DNA of 64,000 nt from Silene latifolia (lineage: Eukaryota; Streptophyta; Magnoliopsida; Caryophyllales; Caryophyllaceae), in contig NC_133530.1 in assembly GCF_048544455.1 (NCBI RefSeq), positions 19,335,748 through 19,399,747 on the forward strand, read 5' to 3'. Positions 1 through 10,868 of this stretch are shown here, one piece after another (the stretch's first letter is position 1; each line of letters opens with the position of its first letter). The notes under the pieces were generated by a model, which was given only the letters and a program-made list of their open reading frames with translations, searched no databases and was not told the DNA's origin. A program made the translations under genes and the position numbers.

Positions 1-150
1 ATGTACATAGAAAACTCAAGCACGACTTCCAACATATAAAATTACTGGTTCAAAGGTGTTATTAAGCACTAACAACCACGTTAAATATCAAACTTGTAAT
101 TATAAAACAATTGCACACTTTTAGTTTTTTGAAAACCTCCTGTAACAGTG

Positions 151-302
151 CTACTCGATCGAGTATGTGAGGGTACTCGATCGAGTGTCATGCTACTCGA
201 TCGAGTGTCTTGGCTACTCGATCGAGTAGCCCGAGTTCAGAATGCTTTCTCTCTTCCTTTCCTGCAGCTACTCGATAGAGTACGGGGTACTCTGTCGAGT
301 AC
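151..302. repeat. TACTCGATCGAGTA palindrome array (left arm, outer)
   Basis: Five to six copies of the perfect palindrome TACTCGATCGAGTA or one- to two-base variants (such as ACTCGATAGAGT) lie 15-45 bp apart. The mirror array is at about 7540-7692. Translated, the array gives repeated LDRV or SIEY peptides, which are artefacts. Confidence 0.85.
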
Positions 303-548
303 CTACAGGCCAAGTTTCTTACACAACCTGTCATAAACCAACATATATACGCATGACCGTCACATAAATTGAGTCGGGCTGATGTCCCGACTCCCAATCA
401 TCCTGCAATAAGGTCAAAATAGCAAATCCGGCCTTATGGCCAACAATACAAGTTCATAAATCGTGTCTCAATAAAAGAAAAACAACTAATAACATCTAAC
501 AATACTACCAACATCAACTACCATAAACAAAGATAAGAATAAGGAGTA

Positions 549-2052
549 TCACTCCTCCTGCTGCTGCTGCTGATCAACCATCACCTCATCATCACCCCCA
601 CCACCTCCAGGCATACCTGCACCCGATGAACCGACACCCGCATCAACTCCTGCTCCTGCTCCCGGGCTCACATACCATGGGGTTAAGCCACCGTAGGCAA
701 AGGACTGAGGTGTCCCCCACGTCGACTGTTCCACCCCGTAGGAATGGAAAACCCCTGAGTAGTCCCCAACTCCACTCCACCAAACTGGGTGAGGTCCTCG
801 GTCCCTATCCCCCGAGTGTACGCCATCTCGTGCATGTTCCTGAGTGTCAAGGTAGATGACACTCGCTCTGCTAAGTAGCTGGATCGCGTCTCCGGGGTGT
901 CGAGGTAAGGGTAGCACGGGAAAGGATGCTGCTGTGGCGCTACCGGCTGTGGCCTAGTCTCCGAGGCCCTCTCCCTCACTCGACGGGGTCCTCTCCCTAA
1001 TCTAGGTCTCTCCACCACCGCAACTCCCGCATTCTCGCCCTTTGTCGGCTCCGGCATCACCTCGAGAATGGTGTCGTCGATGAGATAGGTCTGCAGCTGG
1101 CGGGGTCTATCCTCATCCTCCTCCTCCTCCTCCTCATCGTCCACATCCACAGCCACTACCGCCGGCTTTAAGGGCTCCGTCGGTAGGAGGTGCTCAGGAG
1201 CTGGAATTTTCATCCAACTCATGCCCCACACCCTCCATGCTAGGCTACCGTCAGCCAAGGTCCTCAACCACTTCAGGTCGAGATAGTAGTCACGGTCCAT
1301 AGTGGGCACTGGGGTAGCTAGAGGCACGTACTCTGAAGAAGCCTCAAAAGAGGTTAGCTTCTCAGCTAACCGAGTGGCGATAGCGCCACAACTCAGGTAC
1401 CGGGAAGAGGCAGAAGCCATCAAGGCAAGGGAAGCACAAACTATAGAAGGAGCATTAAAGACCACTTTCCTGGCCCGCTCCGGGTTTAGGTAAGACATCG
1501 AAGCAAGACCTCATGATTATTCATTTCATCGATATCCTTTCTGTCATAAAGGAGGTTCGAAAGAGAACGGAGAAAGACCCTCAAAGTAACATGCTGAACG
1601 TCATTAATCAGCATGTTGCTCGAGGTGGGAGCTTGCTTTCCAGTCAGACAAGGCATCAGGCGGCAGACACCGCACTCGGCTGGGATATCGGTGATAAAGT
1701 CCTTGGGAGGCTTGGCCAACCCAAGGTGAGAGGCAAACAAATCCATAGTCAACAGAAAACTGGTATTCATCAACCTAAACTCGACGGTCTGGCCCGCTGG
1801 GTCATAGCTAAAGGAGCTCATAAACTCCAAAGTGAGGAAAGGATAAGTATGTTTCCTCAGCCTATACAAACCCGTAAAACCCAAGGTCTCGAATATGTGA
1901 CGGACATCCGTCTCTATCTCCAAATCCTCCAACAAAGTAGTGTCTATGCACCTCGTAGGTCTCATTTTGCGTTTTTGTAAAGCTACAAAACGCTCTCTCT
2001 GCTTGAAGTCGACAAAAACAACATTGGGGTACTCCGAAACTGCGGGTACCAC
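549..2052 (-). mobile_element. Athila-type ORF1-like fossil, left-arm copy (broken)
   Basis: This is a fossil of the ORF1-like protein found in Athila-group Ty3/gypsy LTR elements ('Arabidopsis retrotransposon ORF-1' type). The N-terminal half has the usual layout, with a VRHIFETLGF-like helix, a TLEFMSSF strand and a GLAKPPKDF segment. The C-terminal half is rich in Pro and Arg with a run of acidic residues and a Gln-rich end. The frame looks broken in a small number of places. No gag, protease, reverse transcriptase or integrase is visible near it. Similarity to the copy at 5781-7292 suggests a young age. The family call rests on remembered similarity and on the related frame at 22347-23657. 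Confidence 0.65.
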
Positions 2053-3227
2053 AGGTCTACTACCCTCCCCAGGTTCGGCCGTGAAGCCCTTCCCCGTTTA
2101 CTCGACGGTTCCCGTGGTCGGTCTCAGCATCTGTTTTGCACATGATGTAAACAACTTTGTATAAAACATGTAAACATATACTTCATGCAACTTGAGTTCT
2201 ATACACTCAGCAAAGTTCACTAACTCATCAACCAGTTTGATATTTGAAGCGCATGATTCATGCCATTAAACTTGAATGCTCAACTAGATACACATATTTC
2301 ACCAATAGTTTCCTCGAATTATATAAACTCAGTTTACAACTACTCACAAACCACGGCTATGAAAAATTTGTCATGGTGAATACACATGTTCAACGAATTC
2401 CAATATCCTAGCATGATTCTAAGGCTACTCTACAACATTTCCAACAACATGTGAGGCAATTATACAAGTTCGCGGAGAAGTAATTTAGAACACATGATCA
2501 TCATCTTCAATATTAGAAAAAGAAATTAACTCAGGTAAGCTTGTCAGACGGTCTCTACAGCTGTGATTATTTTGGCATGTTCTTCATCGTTTATCATCGC
2601 TACTATCATATTGAAGTTCAACCTTTACTTATACATTCATATACAACGCCAAATTTCACATATAAATCACGAATTTCCACTTAAGGCACTTTTAAGACGG
2701 AATTTTAAGGCAACTTTCTAAGGTGAAAATCATCCAAATTCATTCTCCAATATGATACAAACTATGTATAATACTTAATTCCATCATCTAATCAATGTAA
2801 ATCAATCAAAATCAATTTCAATTTTGTAAACCCTAGAATTTCCGGCCCCCTAATCGCAACTTTCTAGTCTAATTTACAGCATTTAATCACCAACAAACAC
2901 GAAAAGTAGGCATGTGAATCATATTTCAACCATTAAAAGCAACAATCTATCCATACAAATCGAAAATTTCAGATTACATAACCATCCTCAACAAGTTTAA
3001 AGCATGAAAACATAGAAATAGAGAAGAAATCATACCTTGATTAAGTGATAAAGTAAAGGAACTAAATTAAACAAGGAAATTAAACCCAAGAATCACTACT
3101 AACCCAGGAGTATGAGAGATTTTGAGAGGAATGAAGGTTTAGGTGTGTCGAAATATAGATGAAGAATGAGGAGATTGGGAAAGAATTGGGGCTTTAAGAA
3201 ACCCGTATGTCTCATCAAGACAAGAAC

Positions 3228-3420
3228 CTACTCGATCGAGTGCCTAGGGTACTCGATCGAGTACCACCCTACTCGATCGAGTAGGAGCCATTTCATCGAG
3301 TGTCTGCAGAAATTTCCGCATCCCGACGTCATAGCTTCCTAACTTGATCAAGTGAGGTCTACTCGGTCGAGTAAGCACCCGCACTCGGTCAAGTGTAGTT
3401 AAGTACTCGGTCAGAAGAAC
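3228..3420. repeat. TACTCGATCGAGTA palindrome array (left arm, inner)
   Basis: Three good copies of the palindrome (about 3230-3285) are followed by decayed copies such as ACTCGGTCGAGT and ACTTGATCAAGT. The mirror array is at 4425-4607. The inner copies are more diverged than the outer ones. Confidence 0.8.
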
Positions 3421-3455
3421 TAAGTAACTTTGAAGATACCTGCAAAACAGCACTG

Positions 3456-4380
3456 CGTGTCGATTCCAAACTAAGTTCGGGATTCGGCACTATTTATCAC
3501 ATTCAATCACGTTTTACAATCATTACCCACACATAACATATCGCCTTACTAGTAAGGTGTATGCCACACTACGCTACACAATTACCCAACTCGGTTTACC
3601 CGCGGCCGGGTCATTCATAAATATAATTATGCCATCATGTTGTAACTGAACTTACTTTATACATTACTACCCATTTGCGTTCCTTCAACTTGAAACATGT
3701 AAATAACATTAATTCATTCTTTCACATGACATATAATTGCATATACTTCATAACAAATTAATCTATCACTTTCCACATTCAATCATAAGTAAATCATTTT
3801 GCACAAATCAATTATTACGCAGCGGAAAAATTTCAACCAATAAACAAGGTATTAACGCATTACTATATGCCATGCTTCAAATTACAACTCAACTATTCTA
3901 TAACTATCATCATAACAATTACGATATAACTCATAAGCTCGTATATGACTACCGTAAACTTATAACATATACCAACACTTTCACTTTTCATGTCCCGACA
4001 TTCACTTTCACATTCTCACGCATCTCTACTACGTAACTTTTATCACATATCTTATAACTATTGTGTAAGCTTACTAATCACGCCAAGAACTTTACGAATG
4101 CCACCAAAGATTACTTGACACGGCCTAAATGCCACTATCACACTTATTAACTCTAGCAACGACTTAACCAGAGGCAACTCCGACTCAGTTAACATACATA
4201 TCACACATACACACACGGACTCCACATTCCCATACCATGTGACTGGCTTAAGTGTCACGGGGCCAAGATTTTGAAATGAGGGCGCCTACTCACCCAAAAT
4301 CTAGCATCATCGGGGCTCCCATTACACATACACCAGGTTCATTTTATTAGACTCGCTACGTTCATTATTTTTATTTGTTA
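3456..4380. other. Spacer between the inverted-repeat arms
   Basis: This is about 0.93 kb of single-copy sequence within the window. It is A+T-rich, with one G+C-richer patch near 3598-3615 and another near 4255-4320. I find no convincing reading frame; the frames present are short and low in complexity. The segment next to 4381 could be a truncated LTR or leader of the same element family, but nothing in view proves it. Confidence 0.6.
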
Positions 4381-4424
4381 CAGTGTTGTTTTGCAGGTAT
4401 CTTCAAAGTTACTTAGTTCTTCTG

Positions 4425-4607
4425 ACCGAGTACTTAACTACACTTGACCGAGTGCGGGTGCTTACTCAACCGAGTAGACCTCACTTGATCAAGTTAGGAA
4501 GCTATGACGTCGGGATGCGGAAATTTCTGCAGACACTCGATGAAATGGCTCCTACTCGATCGAGTAGGGTGGTACTCGATTGAGTACCCTAGGCACTCGA
4601 TCGAGTA
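4425..4607. repeat. TACTCGATCGAGTA palindrome array (right arm, inner)
   Basis: This is the mirror of 3228-3420, with decayed copies first and near-perfect copies at about 4553-4607. Confidence 0.8.
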
Positions 4608-5780
4608 GGTTACTGTGCAGTGAGACATACGGGTTTCTCAAAGCCCCAATTCTTTCCCAATCTCCTCATTCTTCATCTATATTTCGACACACCTAAACCT
4701 TCATTCCTCTCAAAATCTCTCATACTCCTGGGTTAGTAGTGATTCTTGGGGTTAATTTCCTTGTTTAATTTCGTTCCTTTACTTTATCACTTAATCAAGG
4801 TATGATTTCTTCTCTATTTCTATGTTTTTATGCTTTAAACTTGTTGAGGATGGTTATGTAATCTGAAATTTTCGATTTGTATGGATAGATTGTTGCTTTT
4901 AATGGTTGAAATATGATTCACATGCCTACTTTTCGTGTTTGTTGGTGATTAAATGCTGTAAATTAGACTAGAAAGTTGCGATTAGGGGGCCGAAAATTCT
5001 AGGGTTTACAAAATTGAAATTGATTTTGATTGATTTACATTGATTAGATGATGGAATTAAGTATTATACATAGTTTGTATCATATTGGAGAATGAATTTT
5101 GATGATTTTCACCTTAGAAAGTTGCCTTAAAATTCCATCTTAAAAGTGCCTTAAGTGGAAATTCGTGATTTATATGTGAAATTTGGCGTTGTATATGAAT
5201 GTATAAGTAAAGGTTGAACTTCAATATGATAGTAGCGATGATAAACGATGAAGAACATGCCAAAATAATCACAGCTGTAGAGACCGTCTGACAAGCTTAC
5301 CTGAGTTAATTTCTTTTTCTAATATTGAAGATGATGATCATGTGTTCTAAATTACTTCTCCGCGAACTTGTATAATTGCCTCACATGTTGTTGGAAATGT
5401 TGTAGAGTAGCCTTAGAATCATGCTAGGATATTGGAATTCGTTGAACACGTGTATTCACCATGACAAATTTTTCATAGCCGTGGTTTGTGAGTAGTTGTG
5501 GCGAGTTTATATAATTCGAGGAAACTATTGGTGAAATGTGTGTATCTAGTTGAGCATTCAAGTTTAATGGCATGAATCATGCGCTTCAAATATCAAACTG
5601 GTTGATGAGTTAGTGAACTTTGCTGAGTGTATAGAACTCAAGTTGCATGAAGTATATGTTTACATGTTTTATACAAAGTTGTTTACATCATGTGCCGAAA
5701 CAGATGCCGAGACCGACCACAGGAACCGTCGAGTAACGGGAAGGGCTTCGCGGCCCGAACCACGGGGAGGGTAGTAGACC

Positions 5781-7292
5781 GTGGTACCCGCAGTTTCGGA
5801 GTACCCCAATGTTGTTTTTGTCGACTTCAAGCAGAGAGAGCGTTTTGTAGCTTTACAAAAACGCAAAATGAGACCTACGAGGTGCATAGACACTACTTTG
5901 TTGGAGGATTTGGAGATAGAGACGGATGTCCGTCACATATTCGAGACCTTGGGTTTTACGGGTTTGTATAGGCTGAGGAAACATACTTATCCTTTCCTCA
6001 CTTTGGAGTTTATGAGCTTCTTTAGCTATGACCAATGGGCTGCACCGTCGAGTTTAGGTTGATGAATACCGTTTTTTCGTTGACTATGGATTTGTTTGCC
6101 TCTCACCTTGGGTTGGCCAAGCCTCCCAAGGACTTTATCACCGATATCCCAGCCGTAAGTGCGGTGTCCGCGCACTTTGATGCCTTGTCGACCGAAAGCA
6201 AGCTCCACCTCGAGCAACATCTTTGATTAATGACGTTCAAAGATGTTACTTTGAGGGTCTTTCTCCGTTCTCTTTCGAACCTCCTTTATGACAGAAAGGA
6301 TATCGAAGAACCGAATAATCATGAGGTCTTGCTTCGATGTCTTACCTAAACCCGGAGCGGGCCAGAAAGTGGTCTTTAATGCTCCTTCTATAGTTTCAGC
6401 CGCCCTTGCCTTGATGGCTTCTCGCTCTTCCCAGACTGCACGAGTTGTGGCGCTATCGCCACTCGGTTAGCTGAGAAGCTAACCTCTTTTGAGGCTTCTT
6501 CGGAGTACGTGCCTCTAGCTACCCCAGTGCCCACTATGGACCGTGACTACTATCTCGACCTGAAGTGGTTGAGGACCTTGGCTGACGGTAGCCTAGCGTG
6601 GAAGGTGTGGGGCATGAGTTGGATGAAAATTCCAGCTCCTGAGCACCTCCCACCGACGGAGCCCTTAGAGCCGGCGGTAGTGGTTGTGGATGTGGACGAT
6701 GAGGAGGAGGAGGAGGAGGAGGAGGATAGACCCCGCCAGCTGCAGACCTATCTCATCGACGACACCATTCTCGAGGTGATGCCGGAGCCGACAAAGGGCG
6801 AGAATGCGGGAGTTGCGGTGGTGGAGAGACCTAGATTAGGGAGAGGACCTCGTCGAGTGAGGGAGAGGGCCTCGGAGACTAGGCCACAGCCGGTAGCGCC
6901 ACAGCAGCAGCAACATCCTTTCCCGTGCTACCCTTACCTCGACACCCCGGAGACGCGATCCAGCTACTTAGCAAAGCGAGTGTCATCTACCTTGACACTC
7001 AGGAACATTCACGAGATGGCGTACACTCAGGGGATAGGGACCGAGGGACCTCACCCAGTTTGGTGGAGTGGAGTTGGGGACTACTCAGGGGTTTTCCATT
7101 CCTACGGGGTGGAACAGTCGACGTGGGGGACACCTCAGTCCTTTGCCTACGGTGGCTTGACCCCATGGTATGTGAGCCCGGGAGCATGAGCAGGAGTTGA
7201 TGCGGGTGTCGGTTCATCGGGTGCAGGTATGCCTGGAGGTGGTGGGGGTGATGATGAGGTGATGGTTGATCAGCAGCAGCAGCAGGAGAAGT
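5781..7292 (+). mobile_element. Athila-type ORF1-like fossil, right-arm copy (broken)
   Basis: This is the inverted partner of the fossil at 549-2052, with the same parts in the same order: ORF1-like N-terminal region, a DRDYYLDLKWLRTL segment, an acidic stretch, a Pro/Arg-rich region and a Gln-rich end just before about 7292. It looks broken, with a few more breaks than the left copy. It is followed by about 250 bp of untranslated DNA and the outer palindrome array. Whether it belongs to the same element as the LTR at 8754-10039 cannot be settled from this window. Confidence 0.65.
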
Positions 7293-7539
7293 GATACTCC
7301 TTATTCTTATCTTTGTTTATGGTAGTTGATGTTGGTAGTATTGTTAGATGTTAGTAGTTGTTTTTCTTTTATTGAGACACGGTTTATGAACTTGTATTGT
7401 TGGCCATAAGGCCGGATTTGCTATTTTGACCTTATTGCAGGATGATTGGGAGTCGGGACATCAGCCCGACTCAATTTATGTGACGGTCATGCGTATATAT
7501 GTTGGCTTATGACAGGTTGTGTAAGAAACTTGGCCTGTA

Positions 7540-7692
7540 GGTACTCGATAGAGTACCCCGTACTCTATCGAGTAGCTGCAGGAAAGGAAGAGAGAAAGCA
7601 TTCTGAACTCGGGCTACTCGATCGAGTAGCCAAGACACTCGATCGAGTAGCATGGCACTCGATCGAGTACCCTCACATACTCGATCGAGTAG
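7540..7692. repeat. TACTCGATCGAGTA palindrome array (right arm, outer)
   Basis: This is the mirror of 151-302: five to six copies of the palindrome or close variants at irregular spacing. Confidence 0.85.
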
Positions 7693-7841
7693 CATCATTA
7701 TGGGAGGTTTTCAAAAACTAAAAGTGTGCAATTGTTTTATAATTACAAGTTTGATATTTAACGTGGTTGTTAGTGCTTAATAACACCTTTGAACCAGTAA
7801 TTTTATATGTTGGAAGTCGTGCTTGAGTTTTCTATGTACAT

Positions 7842-8753
7842 TTGTAACAACTAGTGAAGTGGTGACGATTTCTTGTTGTTTTTAATATTACATATGCCGT
7901 ATTTCCATCTATCCTTTGAAGTTACATCCTTTCTTACATTGGGACATACAATGTTAACATGCTTTATCAACGGCGGCTAGTTATTCCGGTGACTTGTGTA
8001 CGATTTCTAGGTTATCGAGTACATAGTTAGTAAGTAATGTCCACAACAAATAATATGGTTCTTATTTAATGTAATGCTGCTAGTAATAGGAAAGGTGTCC
8101 GGTAATTTTCGACGGTGAACTTCGGGGACGAAGTTCCTTTTTAGAGGGGAAGAGTAATGTCGCGAAAGGAAAAGGCTGTTTTGAATTATGTTTTGCTTGT
8201 TTATAATGTTTTGTTGGTAGTTTTGAATTATGTTTTGCTTGTTTATAATGTTTTGTTGGTATTATGCTTTGCTTTAATTACAAAATTCTCGAAGTATATG
8301 TGATTACTTTAGTTCTATAAAGTGAATGTGTTGTATGTTTCAATGGGCGGTCATGAAGAAATAGTTATGGTGCAGTGAATCGTAATTGAATCACGTTGTT
8401 GAGTAACATGGTGGCATTAGTTGTACAGCATGAAAGTTGATATGAGACATGTTCCGGATTGATAGTCCGATAGTTGTTACCATATGTTGGGTGATCGTGG
8501 ATTGTGCTTTGCATTGCGAAAGTGATGTTTTATATATACATAGAGTAACGGTTGACGGGGATAATGTGTGTATGATAGTAGTAAGAGTCATTACGAGTAG
8601 AGCGTAGACAGTGATGATGATGACATGGGGGGTTGGTATTTCTGGGAGTCACGACTTGAGTAGGAAGAGTGGTAATGTCGTGTTTTCCCGTGTCTTGTAT
8701 GTTGGGATAGGTGAGTTAAACTTCGGGACGAAGTTCTTTTAAGGGGGGAAGAC
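7842..8753 (+). mobile_element. 3' untranslated tail of Ty3/gypsy-type element(s) with two PPT-like blocks
   Basis: This stretch has no reading frame of note. It holds two copies of a hairpin with the stem GAACTTCG/CGAAGTTC or close to it, each followed by a purine run: about 8117-8150 and about 8718-8752. Such a hairpin plus polypurine tract is usual just before the 3' LTR in some plant Ty3/gypsy lineages. The second copy abuts the LTR at 8754. The first may mark the 3' end of another, truncated element. A 42-bp unit is repeated in tandem at 8179-8261. Confidence 0.6.
8179..8261. repeat. Tandem duplication, 42-bp unit x2
   Basis: Two head-to-tail copies start with TTTTGAATTATG and end with TTTTGTTGGTA, at 8179-8219 and 8221-8261, with no difference that I can see. 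Confidence 0.9.
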
Positions 8754-10039
8754 TATAATACCCGCCCTTTTGGAGATCCTTTGACCAGTGTTGACCAACC
8801 TTGGGAGCGGGAATAGTCCTAGAAAGACGTACCAAAGTTATCTTGGGTTACGAGTTGGGAGTGGTACTCGATAGAGTAGAGGCTACTCGATCGAGTAGCT
8901 TAGTTACTCGATCGAGTAGGGGGTTACTCGATCGAGTAGGTTGGGTACTCGATCGAGTATCGAGTTTGCAGCGAGGGTTTTATATCGCGTTTTGTTAAAT
9001 CCGCAAATCATTTCCGCCTCATTTCTTCCATCCATCAGTCGCCTCTTTCCCTTCCCTTCACCACAAAACCTCCATGGAAGCCCTTTGAAGGTCCTTGTGT
9101 CTTAGGAGAGCGTAGCTTGAGTCGGATAGCGGTCTTTTGCCGGGTTTCTCCTTATAGGTATGTCATAATCATCATCACTTTTCCCATCGTTGCGATTAGG
9201 GTTTGCTTGATAGTAATAGATAGTTGTTTTGCCCTTATAGGCTTTGCTTGGTTGCTGGTTATGGCATGTGTCGGCGTGGATTGGTTGCGGTTGCGTAAAG
9301 GTAGGTTCGTCTACTCAGTTTCTGTAGATAGTCTAGTGTGTCGATCGTAGTATCATTGATGTTGTGTTGTGATTGCGGTTGTGTGACGGTATGTAGACGA
9401 TTGTGATTGTGATTGTGATTGTTTGTCTGTGGTTCTCGAGATGCGTTCTCGGCTGAGTGGAGTCACTTGCGGGAGTGGCTTCACGCCCTAGTTTTGCCCT
9501 TCGTGGAACCCGCCACGGAAGGGGATGTGCACATTAATGGGACAGGGTTATCGCTCGGTATGATGAGCGGGGCTTAGGTGGGAACGGTTGCGGTCCCCCC
9601 CCGCGTGGCGGCTAGTCCGGTGGACGATCGGTGACGGAGATGGAGTGGAGTACACGATTGTGATTGATTGTATTGTGTTGTTTTGTTAGTTGTGGTTAAC
9701 TTGGTTGTGTCTTATCTCGTCATCGACCTTGTGTGGTTGTCTTGTTTGTTTATGTGTCTGCCGTGATCCCCTATGGTGAGCAGTCTGTCTTAGCAGGTGT
9801 TGATGTGGTTGTTAGCTGGAGTCCAGGCAGGGATGAGTCGCCACGAGATTTAATAATTATAGCAAGTAGTCTTTGAGTTGTATCTTTTATATCATTAGTT
9901 GGATAGATGGCTTGTAAAGTAATTTAATAGTTCTTTTATCGGCACTTGATTATTACTATCCTCGGGCAACCGAGATGGTAACGTCTTTATATGCTAAGGA
10001 AGGCCTAGTTAAGGCTCCTCTGTATATGGGGGTGTTACA
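8754..10039 (+). mobile_element. Ty3/gypsy-type LTR (probable 3' LTR)
   Basis: The start is placed directly after the purine run (AAGGGGGGAAG), at a TAATACCCGCCC block typical of the left edge of this LTR class. The end is at GGTGTTACA, position 10039. Length is about 1.29 kb. The U3-like part carries an array of the TACTCGATCGAGTA palindrome (about 8862-8962). A leader-like pyrimidine-rich part follows, with short frames only. Because a polypurine tract sits upstream, this is better read as a 3' LTR than a solo LTR; the partner LTR would be left of the window. Age cannot be estimated without it. Confidence 0.7.
8862..8962. repeat. TACTCGATCGAGTA palindrome array inside the LTR
   Basis: Five copies or near copies of the same palindrome as in the inverted-repeat arms, spaced about 20 bp apart, although the surrounding LTR sequence is otherwise unlike the arms. 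Confidence 0.85.
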
Positions 10040-10868
10040 ACCACTCCCTATATCTTATCCTATCCCTTCCTCTACATTTCATCTGCAATCTATACAAAAA
10101 TATCATTTTTAATCGATAAAACTAGCAATTTTGGCCTAGAGCATCCTCATGTTTACATCTATTCTTTGCTTCCCATATCTTGTATATCAGTGCATGTATA
10201 CAAGCTCCCACCATTTTCTTCCTCATCTGACCTCTCGTTCTCTTCTTCAACCACCATTCAACAAACTCATTTTTTGGTCCCTGTATATCCCCAGCATTCT
10301 GTTTAACAGATACAAGCTTTTAAAAACAAGTAGTCTTACTGTAAATAATCAAAGACTACTTCGGTTAAAAACAGATGGTGAATGCGATTAGAACGGTAAC
10401 TCTATTATTAATCAATCACCCAACAATTTTAATGTTGTTATAAACTAATAACTTATGTTGTCACAGATGATAGATAAAGGGAGTATATATAATTATGATA
10501 CATGTTTTACGTAGCCCCATTTAATTTTACTTAGTTGTTAAAGGTTAAAATAATTTGAAAAATTCAAAAACGTTTATTTCAGTTATATAGGGTTCATTTT
10601 GGTAATTTGCACCATGTTTATGGACAAAGGGTTTGTATTTAATTCAAAATCGATGGTACCTGTAGTAACTACGTACTATAACTATGTCACTTGATGTTTA
10701 TACAAATGATATGATTACTACTAATTAAATGACAAAATATTCATGCTAAAAGTAATAATAATTCATAGGTCATCAACTACACCAAACCACAAACTTTTGT
10801 TTCATCAAATGATTTAACATAGTTGGACCTTTTTTTTATCAACTTAGGCATATATTTTAAAGATTATA
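10040..10868. other. Intergenic, A+T-rich, no gene seen
   Basis: The first half is pyrimidine-rich and low in complexity; the second half is A+T-rich. The one longer frame (10149-10391) is compositionally biased and has no recognisable domain. No target-site duplication for the adjacent LTR can be tested here. Confidence 0.5.

Larger units (their letters stand above)
1..3455 (-). repeat. Left arm of a 3.46 kb inverted repeat
   Basis: This arm reads, on the minus strand, as a near copy of 4381-7841. The match starts at the first base of the window, so the outer end is not visible and the arm may go on to the left. The inner end is sharp: the sequence agrees up to CACTG at 3451-3455 and then diverges from what precedes 4381. 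Spot comparison shows a few substitutions and small length differences per few hundred bases, so identity is in the high nineties by eye (not computed). The arm contains two arrays of the palindrome TACTCGATCGAGTA, a broken ORF1-like coding segment, and about 1.1 kb of A+T-rich leader-like DNA (about 2060-3220) in which I see no gene. Confidence 0.95.
4381..7841 (+). repeat. Right arm of a 3.46 kb inverted repeat
   Basis: This is the reverse complement of 1-3455. In this orientation the order is: inner palindrome array (about 4425-4607), a leader with pyrimidine-rich stretches, a possible splice donor after AATCAAG near 4800, about 0.9 kb of A+T-rich DNA, the ORF1-like segment (from about 5781), a short untranslated stretch, and the outer palindrome array (about 7540-7692). 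The match to the left arm stops at 7841 only because the window begins there, so the true outer boundary is unknown. High similarity between the arms suggests a fairly recent duplication or ongoing gene conversion. Confidence 0.95.

Noticed and set aside
151-302. CRISPR-like array
   Set aside because: The repeats are short palindromes with irregular 5-30 bp gaps in a plant genome; no Cas genes and no constant spacer length.
148-336. Frames with repeated LLDRV or SIEY peptides (also 188-397, 7446-7721, 7507-7698, 8801-8998, 3244-3453)
   Set aside because: They are translations of the TACTCGATCGAGTA palindrome arrays, occur on both strands, and have no other coding signal.
10149-10391. 80-codon frame
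   Set aside because: Low-complexity, pyrimidine-rich sequence without a recognisable domain or neighbours that would support a gene.
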